Below, piece after piece: positions 11,655 to 22,696 of a stretch of 64,000 bases of DNA; position 1 is the first letter of the stretch, and each line of letters opens with the position of its first letter. The DNA lies in the NCBI GenBank assembly GCA_026545765.1, contig CM048840.1, positions 57,785,574 to 57,849,573 on the forward strand. The letters run 5' to 3'. Under the pieces are notes generated by a model. The model ran no database searches and was not told the DNA's origin. It saw only the letters and a program-made list of their open reading frames with translations. Position numbers and translations under genes: made by a program. This DNA comes from Plantago major (Eukaryota; Streptophyta; Magnoliopsida; Lamiales; Plantaginaceae).

Positions 11655-12992
11655 CCGCCCCCACCATCATTTGAAAATACTCCGCATGATTGAAACAAAT
11701 ATTCTATTCTAAACACTTGAAACCCGAAACACTTCAAATCCCAAACACGTATACTATGAGTGACTCACTTGTTTCATATATTTCATCCGATGATGCTGCT
11801 GATTTTCCAGATTGTAGTCAATTTTTCCAAAACAATTAGAGTTTTGATACTCAAGTCATAGAACTTGGGTTCGTATATGGTCGAGAAAACAATATCCTTT
11901 TCGCGATCGCACATTCGAAACCAAGACACGTATACATGAGTTGTGAGCGTGATGGGGCCTATAGAAACATGGCTTCAAGTGACCCCGAAGTGAAATCCAG
12001 AAATGCAGTTGGGACTAAGAAGCACAATTGTCAATTTCTGGTCTAGCTGCATGAGAGGTATCCGAGGGAGTGGAGAGTTGCTGTCAGAGAGGGCCACGAG
12101 AAACACAATCATGCACTCGGGAATTACCCCCATGGGCACACGTCCAGTTCGAAGTTGAATGACGAAGAGTTCGTGCGAGTGATTGACATGCTACAGTGCG
12201 GAATGACACCTAGAGAAATTCTCAGGAAAAGGAGTTTACAAACAACTGTAGTGTCCTACGGCACATATACAATGCTGACCTGAAATATCAACGTATGGAG
12301 ATGGGATCGATTCCCACAATGGATTATTTCTTGCATATGTTGGAAAACATCATTATATATTTACACACTCACAAGTGCAGGTACTAATATATTGAGGAAT
12401 TTTTTAGCTCATCCTAATACAAGGGAGATGATCCGTTTGTTCCCGCAAGTTGTCCTCATGGATGCAACCTACAAGACAAATTTGTACGACATGCCTTTGG
12501 TGGAACTGATTGGCGTCTTACCCACTGGGCAAAACTATCACATAGCATTCATTTTCCTCTCCAATGAAAGGACGTCAAGTTATGTGTGAGGACTTATACA
12601 ATTACGGGAGTTGTTTGCTGAGTGTGGTGTCTCACCGGGGGTTTTTGTTACCGATAGAGAGTTAGCGGCAATGAATGCGATTAATATTGTATTTCCATAA
12701 GCAGCACACCTACTGTGTCGGAGGCACATATCAAAGGATGTGCAGGCTAAAGTAAACAAGCTGTGTGGTTCCAGAAAGTATCAAGGGGCAGTAAAATCCA
12801 GATGGGATTGCATCGTGCATGCAAAGACTGCGGAACTCCATGAGCAGGCTGTTGCAGAAATGGCGGAGGCCTGGCGAAGAGTACCGGCTGTCATGGAGTA
12901 CGTACGGAGGACATGGTCGACCCATAACGTTAGCGATTTGTCCACGCTTGGACCAAGAACATCCTACACTACGAGACAAACACGACCAACAG

Positions 12993-13108
12993 GTAATTCT
13001 ATTTATCGTCATAAAACCACTAATACCTTAGTTTATTTCGTAATGCACTACTAGCCTATAATTACAGTTATGCCGAAACTGACATTCAACACTGTAAATT
13101 GGTTGCAG
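12993..13108 (+). other. Intron in the MURA gene
   Basis: GTAATTC at the left edge and TTGCAG at the right edge. Joining the edges restores the frame across an expected MULE motif (asparagine, arginine, valine, glutamate, serine, alanine, histidine), which is strong support. Length 116 bases. Confidence 0.8.
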
Positions 13109-13782
13109 AGTCGAATCTGCTCACGCCAGGTACAAGTTGTGGTTGGGTCCTTCAAATCAGAAGTTTCACCGGGCATTCCCGAAGCTGCATGGCCTACTTC
13201 AAATGCATTTTGATGCGATCCGCACAGAGTTTGAGAGATCTCTTACGATTAAGCCTCATTCCACAACAAGTCACATCTTCCGTAGGCTGGGAGGTGTGGT
13301 TTCACATCTCGCCATTGACAGAAATGGACGATGTTAATCCCAGTGATTGCGATCACACATTGCGCATAAGTTTTGAACTAATGTGCGCATGTCAATTGGC
13401 CGTCAAGTTGAGAAACACGAGGACCGTCCACCCGGTTCACGATCTAAACATGTTATGGAGAACTATTCACATGGGGGAACCACCTGAGACTAGGCAGCAG
13501 AGTGTACGGGACCAGTTTAATGACTGGGCGAGGGACCGCAACGAGACTGCCACGGAGGAGGAAATGAGATCGTATTTCGACGATTCGAGTGCGTCACAAT
13601 CGTTCTTGAAGGAGCCAATCGTAACCCAACGGAGAGGTAGGCGACCTAGAGTAACAGGGAGTAGGATCCCATCTGCTTGGGAGCAGCAACACGTGAATCA
13701 ATCTTGACGGAATTCCACCCCAAGCAATGCAGGTTCAGGTTCGCAAGCAAGTACTGGTAGATCATTTAGATACCAGAGTCAA

Positions 13783-14250
13783 ATGCCGCAACAAACTGTA
13801 CACTTCATTAGAGGTTGGACTAATGTCAGCGCCGATGGAAACCGCAGTTTTAGGGTCATAGCACAACTCCAATACCGTTCACAAGACCGGTGGCAAGACG
13901 TCAGGCAAGAACTTATGGAGGAGTTGAACAACCACAGGGAGCTTTACGTCGCAGAAATGGGGGCACAACGGGTCACGGAAATAACTAATCGTTTGAACTG
14001 GTTTGCAGGCCCATGTAACAACCCATGGTGGTATACACTCCCGAATATGGGGTTTCTTACAGCTACAACGTACCAACGGGTCTTCGAGCTATGTCATGTA
14101 GGGAGTCTTACATACTTTCCATCGAGTGTCGCTCACAAATGGACTCACCATCTCCTAATTCTCCATCGACATATGAAGAGTGCACAATGGGATTCGCTGA
14201 TAACAATCACTATATTAGTCACAGTGATAGATGAATGTCCACTTCCACCG
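13783..14250 (+). pseudogene. OTU-like cysteine protease domain at the MURA C-terminus
   Basis: Resembles plant OTU domains in order and spacing: VSADGNRSFRVIAQ, then QDRWQDVRQELMEEL, HRELYVAEMG, NRLNWFAGPCNNPWWYTLPN, MGFLTATTYQRV, then SLTYFPSS, and in another frame TMGFADNNHYISHS. OTU proteases remove ubiquitin-like chains. The catalytic Cys expected after DGN is Arg here (codon CGC at 13843), one base from TGC. The His-containing motif (CAC at 14208) sits in a shifted frame. The domain is therefore dead in this copy. It is downstream of, and in frame with, the SWIM part of the transposase, with only a stop at 13705 between them. Confidence 0.75.
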
Positions 14251-14484
14251 CTATGGATGTCCCGAATCGCTAGAGAGGAAAGAATAAGCCATCGATGCAA
14301 TATTATTCCGCTCGCTATGTCAATGGTTTTTGATCTAGTTTATGCTCTCAATTTTATGTTGTGTTCCGTATTTATAGTGAAATGAGTGAAAATTTATGTT
14401 GCCGTAATTAAAATAAATATGATTTCACTTTTACTGAAATAGTTCTTTATTTAAAATAAATAAATAAATAAATGTTAAAAGAAT

Positions 14485-15017
14485 AGTTCTCTATTCAAGT
14501 TTATCCGTGTTCAAATTGTAACCTTTTATTCGGAAGCATTTCGATTCAAGTTCGAATTAAAGTTAAAGTTGCAATTCAAAATAAATAAATTTAAAATTTA
14601 AAAAAAAATTGTCGGTCAACGGGTTATTTTAAAACGGGCCTTTTGAGAATGTTTTGTGAAAAAGTTGGGAACAGAATTGAGAAAAAATCATAACATGAAA
14701 TGGCCTCTCAAACCATTATTTAAAATGGCCGTTTTTGACACCCGGCCATTTTATTTTTTTTTTTATTTTTTTTTCACTTTTTTTTTTCAATTTCTCTACA
14801 TATTTCCCAACTTTTTCCACTTTTCACAAAAAAAAAAAAAAAAAATTTGGAAAAATTTTCGATGTTTTTATTGTCGTAATTTGTATTCAATCGAGCATGT
14901 TAATGTTATTGTGTTTGTGTAAATGAATTATTTCGATTTTACGTTAATTTTATAAGTTTTTTTTTAATGTTAAAGGCATTTTAGGCAAGTACGCAAATAT
15001 TTAGTGTTGCGTTTAAC
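14485..15017 (-). repeat. MULE right terminal inverted repeat
   Basis: Complementary to 7012-7572. It contains a diverged form of the left hairpin (GAAATGGCC ... GGCCATTT near 14697-14755) and long A and T runs at 14754-14790 and 14827-14846. The tip ends GCGTTTAAC at 15017. Confidence 0.85.
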
Positions 15018-15336
15018 TATCAATTCACATTCTAGATACCATCTATTGCATTTACAGACATGTGTTTACACGAGAGAAATAGATCATAACTTCAAAATAA
15101 CTACTTTTCGCACCGAGTCAGTACTCGAGCTATGGAAATATAGCATCATACATGTCTCATATTACTTTCCTATTACAAAATGGTCGAGTAAAGCTAACTT
15201 TTCTTTCGTTTTATGTGCAATGCATACTATCACTAACATTATTTATACTTTTCTTTTTATTAAACATTATTGTGGCAACCAAAGTTGCTCAAATTATAAT
15301 TTTATTGATCTAATGAATGCGGGTACAATTCTCTAG
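15018..15336. other. Flank of the MULE, no gene seen
   Basis: A plus frame at 15004-15336 has no recognisable motif and starts inside the inverted repeat. I see nothing else here. Confidence 0.4.
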
Positions 15337-16480
15337 TCTAATTCTCTGATTCTAGTCTTCTAAAGCGGCGAACTTGGATATTCAAATTCTTCGTTTTAGG
15401 ATTTGTGACTTCAAAGTCGGGCAAACGTCGGTGCAAGGGATTCTTGGCTTGATCTCGGATCGAATTGTGAACTTGAGTGAGAGTGTTTGAGGTGAGCGAT
15501 GATGAACTTCTTGGGGATTTGATGAACTCCACGAAGAACGCTTCCAGATCATCGCATGATTTGGCCTTTGATCTTCTTTAGAGGAGGTTTGGCCGGCAGA
15601 AAACGTTTTTACAAGGGTTTTTCGGCTTGATCTTGGATCTGACGTGGCTTTTTGGCAAAGAACTTTAGGAAGGTTGATCGGGCTTCGTCTGGGCTTTGGA
15701 TTTGATCTTCCTATGGCAGCGGTTGATCTTCCAATAACGTTTCTCCAAATGCACAGGGGCTTCTTCTTGGATCAAACGGTGACTTCTCTTGGATTTTCTG
15801 ATGAACTTCTTGAGTGCTTGCTCGAACTTCAAGGCAGATCTTGAGAGGAGGATGAGAGGATTTGCTATGGCTCCGGAACTTGTGATCTTGCTCTGCAGCT
15901 TCTGGTGTCTTTTTGTCTTTGGAAATGAATAAGGGTGCTCCTCTATTTATAATGGTTATATTTATAATGGTTAGAAAAGAATCTTTCCATATATGTAGGA
16001 GGCCCATTCACATATAGCCCAGTCCATCACATATGACCCAGTTTATTCACATATAGCCCAATTTACATGATTTACTTCCATATTGGCCTATGTGACATAA
16101 TTTGATTTATATATTAGAAAATGATCTAGCAATTTTACTTTAGAATTTAATTTAGTAAAATTCCAAAAATGCTAGAAAATTGTATTTTGTTTTCTAATAT
16201 ATATTTTTAAATGTCACTTAGAGTATACTTAATTTCGCTCATCTATTAATGTTCTCATGACTTGTTCGTGAATAGTCCAAGAGACTTTGACTTGAACGAA
16301 CAAGTAGCGACATTTATCAAGGCTGAACTTTGCTCTATTTCCAATAGGTCTATCTTATTGGGGCCCATTTAGTGATTTATCTCAATCAAACCACATACAC
16401 CAATCTGACCATATATTGGGCTTTCATAACCTACAGGCCCAAACACAGCTTTGAACTTCTAAATAAGAAAACAGAGCACA
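15337..16480 (-). repeat. Possible minus-strand LTR or promoter remnant
   Basis: The minus strand carries a TATA box (CATTATAAATAGAGGAGCACCC near 15960-15940) followed by a leader-like, purine-rich stretch, much like U3-R-U5 of Ty1/copia LTRs. Upstream on that strand is AT-rich sequence with repeated CACATATAGCCCA phrases (16000-16060). No matching second LTR is in the window, so the boundaries and the call are tentative. Confidence 0.35.
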
Positions 16481-18463
16481 TGCCAGCTTCCTTCCTCGGA
16501 TCACGGATCGAACTCCAGATTGACATCGCCACACAACAATGTAATCTCTGATATCTGCATTTATCCCAACTTTTAAGATGCAAACGCAATATTCAATTCT
16601 GATCGGGATAAGAACTTTGTTTGTTAGGAGAATCCATAAACTTCCGTCTAAATCTTCTCCATTTTCGAACTAGAATTCGACTTTGATTCTAACTCAAACT
16701 CTCTCTAATTTTCGACTTTGATCAGGACTCAAACTCTTTTCTCACCACTATATAAGGTCTCGAGACATTCATTCAACTCACACATATTCACCGAGAGCAT
16801 GAATGAGCAAGAGGAGTTGCAAAGAACGACAAGGAGCAAGTAGCAACGGCTGACCATCGCCGATCGTAATCCACCGCTTCGACCAATCGCTTCTATTCAA
16901 TGCACCGCCTATATTCGAATTCAGCCCGATCAGTTCCGATCCGAATCCACTGCTCTGGACCAATCCGCTTCTAATCAAATCCAGTGGAGACTTCCGATCT
17001 GATTCTTCTGGCCGAGACGAGTCCACCAGGCAACTATGCAGGAGGAGGAGCGGCTCGACGTGGGCCAGGCCATTCAGAGGCAGGACCAGGTGGCAATAGC
17101 GTGAAGCGAGGTAGACACGGTGGGGACTGGAATCGCAGCCATGGAGAGACCACGAGTGTGTGGAGGTGGTGTTCACGCCATGGATGAGAGAAGGGGAAGT
17201 GGCGTGAAGGAGAAGGAGAAGAGTTGATGGCGTGAATTGGAGATTTGGGGATTTTATCCCCTTTTCTCTTTTTCTCTCTCTTTTATTCTTCTAATAACCC
17301 TTTTTGTTTGCCTTTCTTTTTTTTACTCATCCTTTCTTATTTATTCATTTTGTTCTAACTTCTAATTGTGCCTTAATGTTGCTTCATAGGAACCAAGAAG
17401 AATGGTGTTCTTTCAAAAACTAGCCTCCACTACTATCGCAATAACTATTGGTGATATCGAATCGCGAAGATGAGCCCACCAAAAAATACACACGTACATG
17501 TGTCGATACTCCACTTATTGAATGTTACCCGAGTCGATGGACAGAACTGGTGGATTCCCTATCCTTGACAGAATGGACTAGCCAACAATATGAAATGTCG
17601 GGTCGTTTAACCAAGACGTTGATCCTCCGTAGTTCCCATACCGAATTAGAGTGCTATTCATCCTTCCGAACTTTAAGGCGTTGAATCTTAGAAGGCAAGG
17701 CCAGCCGATTTTTCGATCAACCTAGGGAAAGCTACCACATGGAGAAGCGTAACATCATCCACTTCGAGGCATGGGTACCCACCCAACTTCCGATCTAGGC
17801 CACCACATGAAGATGCATAACACTATCCGCTTCGAGGCATGGCTATCCAATTTTCGATCTTGGCCACCATATGAAGAACACACTTTGAAGCGCAGTATGG
17901 ACATACTGATCAGCCTGGAGATTCGTTCAACCTTGATGAGTCAATGAAGGTTCCACAAGTAGCCACTTTGATTTATTCATCCATTCCGCCTGGACAGACC
18001 AGCTGCTTTCACATATTTTGACTGAACTTAGAAATTTCTAAGATGCCTATACATAGTTTAAACACTTGGAAAGGGGGTGCCATACATAGTTTATACTCAT
18101 GCGGGCCAAGAGTATCTATTACTCAGCCACCTTAGACGAGGTGAGGCGAATTAACAGTTTAGCCACATGTCATGCCATTAGTGGTCACCGTATGCAGTTT
18201 ATGCTCATGCGGGTCAGGAGCGTCTATTCTAAGCACCCCTGCTTTGTTTTGAGGGCTCTTGCATTTTTTTTTTCTTTTCATTTTTTTCCTTTTTTTTCTT
18301 TTTTTTTCTTTTTTTTTTTGTTTTTTGTTTTGTTTTGTTTTCTTTCTTTTTTTTTTTTTTTAAATCCTGCTCTATCTAATGATGCTTCAAGAACCCACCG
18401 TTGGCATGGTTAATCCTTTGTGCATCATTTGCATCTTCCTCGACGACGCCATATTCTTGTAGA
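16481..18463. other. Non-coding stretch with small duplications and a T-rich tract
   Basis: No gene is recognised. Visible features: a 47-bp near-duplication around 16675-16740 (TCGACTTTGAT and AACTCAAACTCT twice); a plus TATA box TATATAAGG at about 16748; a 75-bp duplication near 17760-17880 (CTTCGAGGCATGG, then GGCCACCA(C/T)ATGAAGA); a repeat of TTTATACTCATGCGGG(C/T) near 18090 and 18197; and a long T-rich run at 18263-18362. Possibly LTR and leader remains of the gypsy fragments to the right. Confidence 0.4.
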
Positions 18464-19572
18464 TCACAGATATGATGACGCTAGAACTTCACTGCCATCT
18501 TCTTCAAAGTCTTGCACTCTCACATGAATTACCGCCTCCCATTTAGTCTTGAGGGTTTTGTTACAAGAGACTTTGGCATCTTCAATCTGAACCATACAAG
18601 ATTTTATCAAGCTTTGGGATCTTCCTGAGCCACATGACTCGCCGGTTCCCTTTATGTCTTTTACTTTTGCTGATCCCAACCTTTGGTGGCTGTGCTTCGA
18701 TTTGTCCCGCTTTGGTGCATGTGTCTTCTTTGGTCCCAACCTTTGGCCCACCAACTTGCTTGTCGAGCCTAGCCTATCAAAGACGGATGCATGTGGCAAT
18801 CTATCTCCGTTAATTTGGATCATCCTCATTTGAACATTTCTCGCATTCACCAGTGTAGTTGCATGTCGCTCGGTTTATGGTGATGTGGATAGGTTTAGAT
18901 TGTTGAAAACCAAGACCTTCTCGAGTTTTTTCACCCCTTTGTGAGGTAACGGATCCTGATATATTTGCTTTAAGAGGAGAACCATTCTAAGGATCAGATC
19001 CTGCCTTCACTAGAAGCTTAAAGGCCTTCGTCCAAAATGGCCGCCTTTTACCTCATGTAGCGAGGTCTCATGTTCTACCAAACCTCCTTGAACTGGGTGC
19101 ACAAATCCTCCAAAGATTGATCGAAAGGTGAGTGGAAATATCAATCTTTGTCAAAGGTAGTGTGAGCCCTTTTAACACATCGTTGCCAACACATGATGAT
19201 TTCTTCACTTCTTTTAAGTAGCACCAGAATGACACAATGGAGGTGACTCATTCTTACTTGCTTTGCTTGCTTGATCTTTCAACTTATCTTCGAAATAATT
19301 TTGTTCTTCACTTTCATTCTTCGCTCGCTCGATGTAATACTTGGCATCAGCAAAGAAGGACTCCACTTCAGTGAATAGCTTGTCATCTGCAAGCACCTTT
19401 TCCCCCACTCCATTATGGCAGTACTTGAAACACTATTGTATGGTTGAGGGGACCACACCATATCCATGTATCCATGGCCTTCCTAACAACATTTTGTAAG
19501 ATGTTTTGGCATCTATAACATGGAATAACGCGGCCGAATACATGTCACCAATTGACAGCTCCAATCGGCCCC
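18464..19572 (-). pseudogene. Ty3/gypsy (Tat-type) protease-side pol fragment
   Basis: Minus-strand remnant of a polyprotein. Near 19570-19420 it reads [20 protein letters not shown] and then [18 protein letters not shown], the segment just after the retropepsin active site in Tat-type polyproteins. It is followed by CFKYCHNGV, then VLADDKLFTEVESFFADAKY. Further down (18850-18464) is the linker with repeated VFDRLG and QRLG motifs that precedes reverse transcriptase. The reverse transcriptase itself is missing. Stops (one after VPSTIQ) and frame changes are present. Its right edge abuts a plus-strand gag, so the two are joined head to head. Confidence 0.7.
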
Positions 19573-21942
19573 CAACGCCAGACCGTCTTCCCCCACACCA
19601 ACAACAAGCCTATGGTGGCAACAGACATTCCGGGAAAAATAGGGTCATCTATGAACACGACGAGAGAGATGGGAACAAGGCCTCCCTCTCCACCTTAGAA
19701 AGGATGGCAGAACAAGCCCCACCTCCGCCACTAAATCCACCTCAGGCACCAATCATACCAATCCTAACAAACATGGCTCACGTGACTGCTGATGGAATAC
19801 TAGCCGGGTTCAACGAGGCACAAATTCAACTCTTGCAAGAAGCCCTGCAAATGAGAACCCAATCACCCAATCCTATGGGCATACCCATAGCGGAGGCCCC
19901 AGTATACCCCATCCAAAATCAACCACAAAGGCAGGCAGTGGCAGAACATGTGGTTGAATCTAGAGGACCTTCATATTCACGAAATACTGATCGATCTAAG
20001 AACATCAGAGCACCCAACAGGAGAGCTCCGGAGGATCTGAGGAATCTATTAAACAACCGAGCCCGCATTAATCAGGGGAATAGGGGGAGAACAGGGGAGT
20101 CGGGGGTGGGAACCCTCATGACCCCACTCCCTCTCGGGTCTCTACAAGAGGCCGACGCCCACAGGACTACGAAAGGAGAGATCAATATCATGATCAATAC
20201 ACTGACTAGGAAACCCTCAGCGGATACCGAGGAGACACACCTCCACGCACCTATAGGCGAAACCATAGGGATAATAGATCACTTACACCATATGAAAGAA
20301 GGGAGGATGAAGAACACTATAGGAGAAGAGGGAGGAGTTAGGAAAGGCATAGAGAAAGAACCAGGTCTAGGTCTGAGAGATCCCATCGACGGGATTCACC
20401 CATGAATGAAACAGAAAGAATTAAATAACAAGTTCGAATTCATGAGGCAGCTCTGGACCTGGAACGATCAAAGTTAGAGTCACTCACTCAAGCCAGGGAC
20501 ATTATGAAATATGGGCGGAATGTAAATCCTTTATGTTTGGCAATAAGGAGAGAAGAACTACCTCTGGGGCGGAACCCACCCGCATCCAAAGAAACGTTTG
20601 ATGGAAATTCATGTCCCATAGATCACATAATTCGTTTTGAGGCATCTCTTGGAGGAATGGGCGTACCAGACAATGTGAAGGCCCAATTATTCCCTAATAC
20701 CTCCTATGGACCGGCAATGACTTGGTGGAAACAACTCAGACCAAATTTCATCATGTCCTGGGATCACTTGCTGGCAAAATTCACCCTGAAATTTGAAAAT
20801 TTCCTGGAAACAGCACAACCTGTTAGCTATCTAGCAGAAATCGTACAAAAAGAACACGAGAGTCTGAGATCCTTCGTGAAGAGATTTGAGCAAGCCACAG
20901 CCTTGGTAGAGCAACACCCAATTAAGGAAGGAGTCATCCACATGGGTGAAAATACCAATAATGCTTCATTCCATTACAAGCTTATTAACGCAGGCATAAC
21001 CACCGAACGGGAACTTACCGACATGGTCAAGAAATTCTTGAGCACAAATGAGACTCTTGACAAAATGGTGGTAAGGGCTAAGGTCAAGAAAGCCAAACCG
21101 TATAGGATAATCCTATATTGGGAAACCAACACTTCGAACAGAAAAGAAAAGGAGACAGGAGGGGACGGATCGAGGAAAGAAAAAGATCCCCGCGCAAGCT
21201 TTACATAAACTACACTGACTTGAAGGCTCCCAAGGAACAAATCCTCACCATTATGAAAAGTAAAGGAGTCCCGTTCGAATGGCCGACCAAACACAGAGAG
21301 ACAAGGTTCACCAGAAGCTCGAATGAGTATTGCCACTTTCATAGACAAGTGGGACACTCAACTGGAAAATGCACACATGTCAGACAGGAGATCCAGCGAC
21401 TGATCGAAATGGGCTACCTGCAAGAATATGTCATAAAACGATCTGATGGGGGCGACCGACGGAATGAGGAGCAGGGAAACACATCTCAGGATCAACGACA
21501 GGAGAGAAATGACCAACGGCCCCCAGACAGAAGGCGATCACCGAGCCCGAGGAGAACCTCAGTCATGCCCAGACCCCCAAGTCCAAGAGGGCCCAAAGAA
21601 GCTAGGAGATCTCTTAGCCCCAGCAGACAACAAGGAAATCAAAGATCTCCCAGTTCGACCCGACAGACAAGAAGGGTGGCCTACGTAGGAACACAGCCAG
21701 CCTACGTAGAAGAGAACCCTATCATTTATGGGAGAATACTTAGCATCGCAGGAGGACTAACAGGCGAGGATAGCCAGAATGCCCGTGAAGCAACAACTCG
21801 ATCACTTCAGAAATCAGATGAAAGGTTTGTCAACATAGTGAAACCTGGCACCAATGTCATTACCTTCGATGAATCTGAAGCGCCACCCCCATGCCGAGGT
21901 GAGGGATTAACGATATTTATAGTTGAAAATCAGGCCATTTGA
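19573..21942 (+). pseudogene. Ty3/gypsy (Tat-type) gag, frameshifted
   Basis: Gag of a Tat-type element in three frames. 19573-20405 is a proline- and arginine-rich N-terminal region lacking a natural start. 20504-21208 is the capsid-like Retrotrans_gag domain (PF03732): FDGNSCPIDHIIRFEASL, then MTWWKQLRPNFIMSWDHLL, then ESLRSFVKRFEQA. 21118-21942 continues with YINYTDLKAPKEQILTIM and the zinc-binding-like pattern YCHFHRQVGHSTGKC, then a proline-arginine-rich stretch and IIYGRILSIAGGL. Frame breaks near 20410-20500 and 21115 inactivate it. It ends abruptly at 21942 with no protease after it. Gag would form the particle that packages element RNA. Confidence 0.8.
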
Positions 21943-22194
21943 ATTATTATCCGTTAGGCTTAATGAAATTCAAACTAACGATATCTGAAGTTAGTATGGC
22001 AGTGAGCTTTGTTCTTTTCAGAGATTTCATCTTTTGCTCAAACATCTCTGTCTGTGTCATAAATGCACTGTACCAACTTTGCAAGTCCACTCTTAGTGAC
22101 CTATAGTGCATCAGAAACCTATTGAAACGTTTGTCTCTCAGACCCTTAGTTTCTCCAAGGTATTTGAGGTCACATTTTTCCTTAGTCCTCAACA

Positions 22195-22437
22195 ATCTTG
22201 TGCAGTCTTCTGATCTTCAATAAAAGAGTCTTCTATTGGATGCTTCCTTCTTGGTCTTCTTTAAAGATATGAAAAATTACATTCAGAGACCTAACATCCT
22301 ATACAAGAGTTGCTAGACAAACATACTCAATAAGTATCATCTTTTACAATGTTCAAGTGAACTAAGAGTACTAGTTACCTTTCTGAGCTAAGATAAGTAA
22401 TTATGGTATACTGATCAAAATCTAAACAGATATTCCT
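22195..22437 (-). repeat. Dispersed repeat R1, minus copy
   Basis: The complement begins GGAATATCTGTTTAGATTTTG and continues through ACTAGTACTCTTAGTTCACTTG and AAGAAGACCAAGAAG. Two further copies lie at 56827-57209 and 57802-58137. No coding potential is seen, and it may be part of an LTR. Beyond its lower edge (21943-22194) I see nothing recognisable. Confidence 0.65.
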
Positions 22438-22453
22438 AACATCCAGGAAGTGA

Positions 22454-22467
22454 CTGGCGTATGCCAG
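22454..22467. other. GC-rich palindrome
   Basis: CTGGCGTATGCCAG, a 6-bp-arm palindrome with a two-base centre. It is followed by a related CTGGCG. It resembles the palindrome set at 44933-45017 in an Athila-type LTR, which suggests a fragment of that LTR family here. Confidence 0.5.
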
Positions 22468-22696
22468 GCTTCCGCCTGGCGTGCGCGTCGCTTGGTTCGG
22501 GGTTATTTTTTGCCTTGCTAATCTATACTTAGCATCGCAAAATCTCCCAGAACTAAGAGAACTCGACATTGGCACAATTTTTGGGTACATGAAAGTCCAC
22601 TAATTAACTCAAACAAGACCGGACTAAAACAACAAAAACAACTCGACTGACATAAAATAAAACTAAACTACTTACCTCAACTAACCTGCACAATAT

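Larger units (their letters stand above)
9911..11805. repeat. Tandem segmental duplication in the MULE promoter region
   Basis: The segment starting GATGAGCAATCAAATATA at 9911 recurs at 10769, an offset of 858 bases. Each copy holds the same leader, a 17-bp satellite array, the phrase CTTCTATAAAATCCGCCCCC, and a start codon with MSDSL(I/V)SYISSDDAAD. The second copy is longer because its array is longer, and only the second runs on into the transposase frame. The first copy therefore keeps a promoter and a 5' gene stub. Confidence 0.88.
11756..14385 (+). pseudogene. MURA transposase fused to an OTU protease domain, broken
   Basis: Starts at ATG 11756. The N-terminal part has a zinc-finger-like DNA-binding pattern (KKHNCQFLV, then EWRVAVREGHEKHNHALG). 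The catalytic domain has VVLMDATYKTNLYDMPLVEL near 12450-12510 (first Asp) and VTDRELAAMNAI near 12650 (second Asp), then HLLCRRHISKDV. An intron at 12993-13108 (GT-AG) restores the phrase NRVESAHARYKLWLG. A SWIM-like region (DHTLRISFELMCACQLA) and a basic RRGRRPRV tail follow. In the same frame after one stop (13705) comes an OTU-like domain. In-frame stops at 11837, 12044, 12281, 12587, 12699 and 13705 and several frame shifts kill the gene. MURA cuts and joins the inverted ends in the nucleus. Related FAR1-type proteins are domesticated MULE transposases. Confidence 0.85.
7012..15017. mobile_element. MULE with long inverted ends, PMD and MURA-OTU genes
   Basis: An 8.0-kb Mutator-like DNA transposon. 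Both ends carry about 0.55 kb of inverted repeat: the tip is GTTAAACGCAACAC on the left and its complement on the right, and the match continues through TTATAAAATTAACGTAAAATCGAAA to the inner motif AATGCTTCCGAATTAAAGG. Inside are a minus-strand PMD gene, a duplicated 17-bp satellite, and a plus-strand MURA transposase with a C-terminal OTU domain. Both genes are broken, so this copy is not autonomous. A clear 9-bp target duplication was not found: flanks TATCGGTGT and TATCAATTC share only part. The left tip is itself partly duplicated about 21 bases inward. Confidence 0.88.

Noticed and set aside
14735..14926. Phenylalanine-rich frames resembling membrane segments
   Set aside because: They are translations of T runs inside the MULE right inverted repeat.
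7002..15026. A 9-bp target duplication for the MULE (TATCGGTGT and TATCAATTC)
   Set aside because: Only the first four bases and one more agree, which is too weak to claim.
16984..17187. Glycine- and arginine-rich plus frame
   Set aside because: It has no recognisable domain and no supporting structure apart from an upstream TATA-like box.
18099..18413. Hydrophobic phenylalanine-rich frame
   Set aside because: It is produced by the T-rich tract at 18263-18362.
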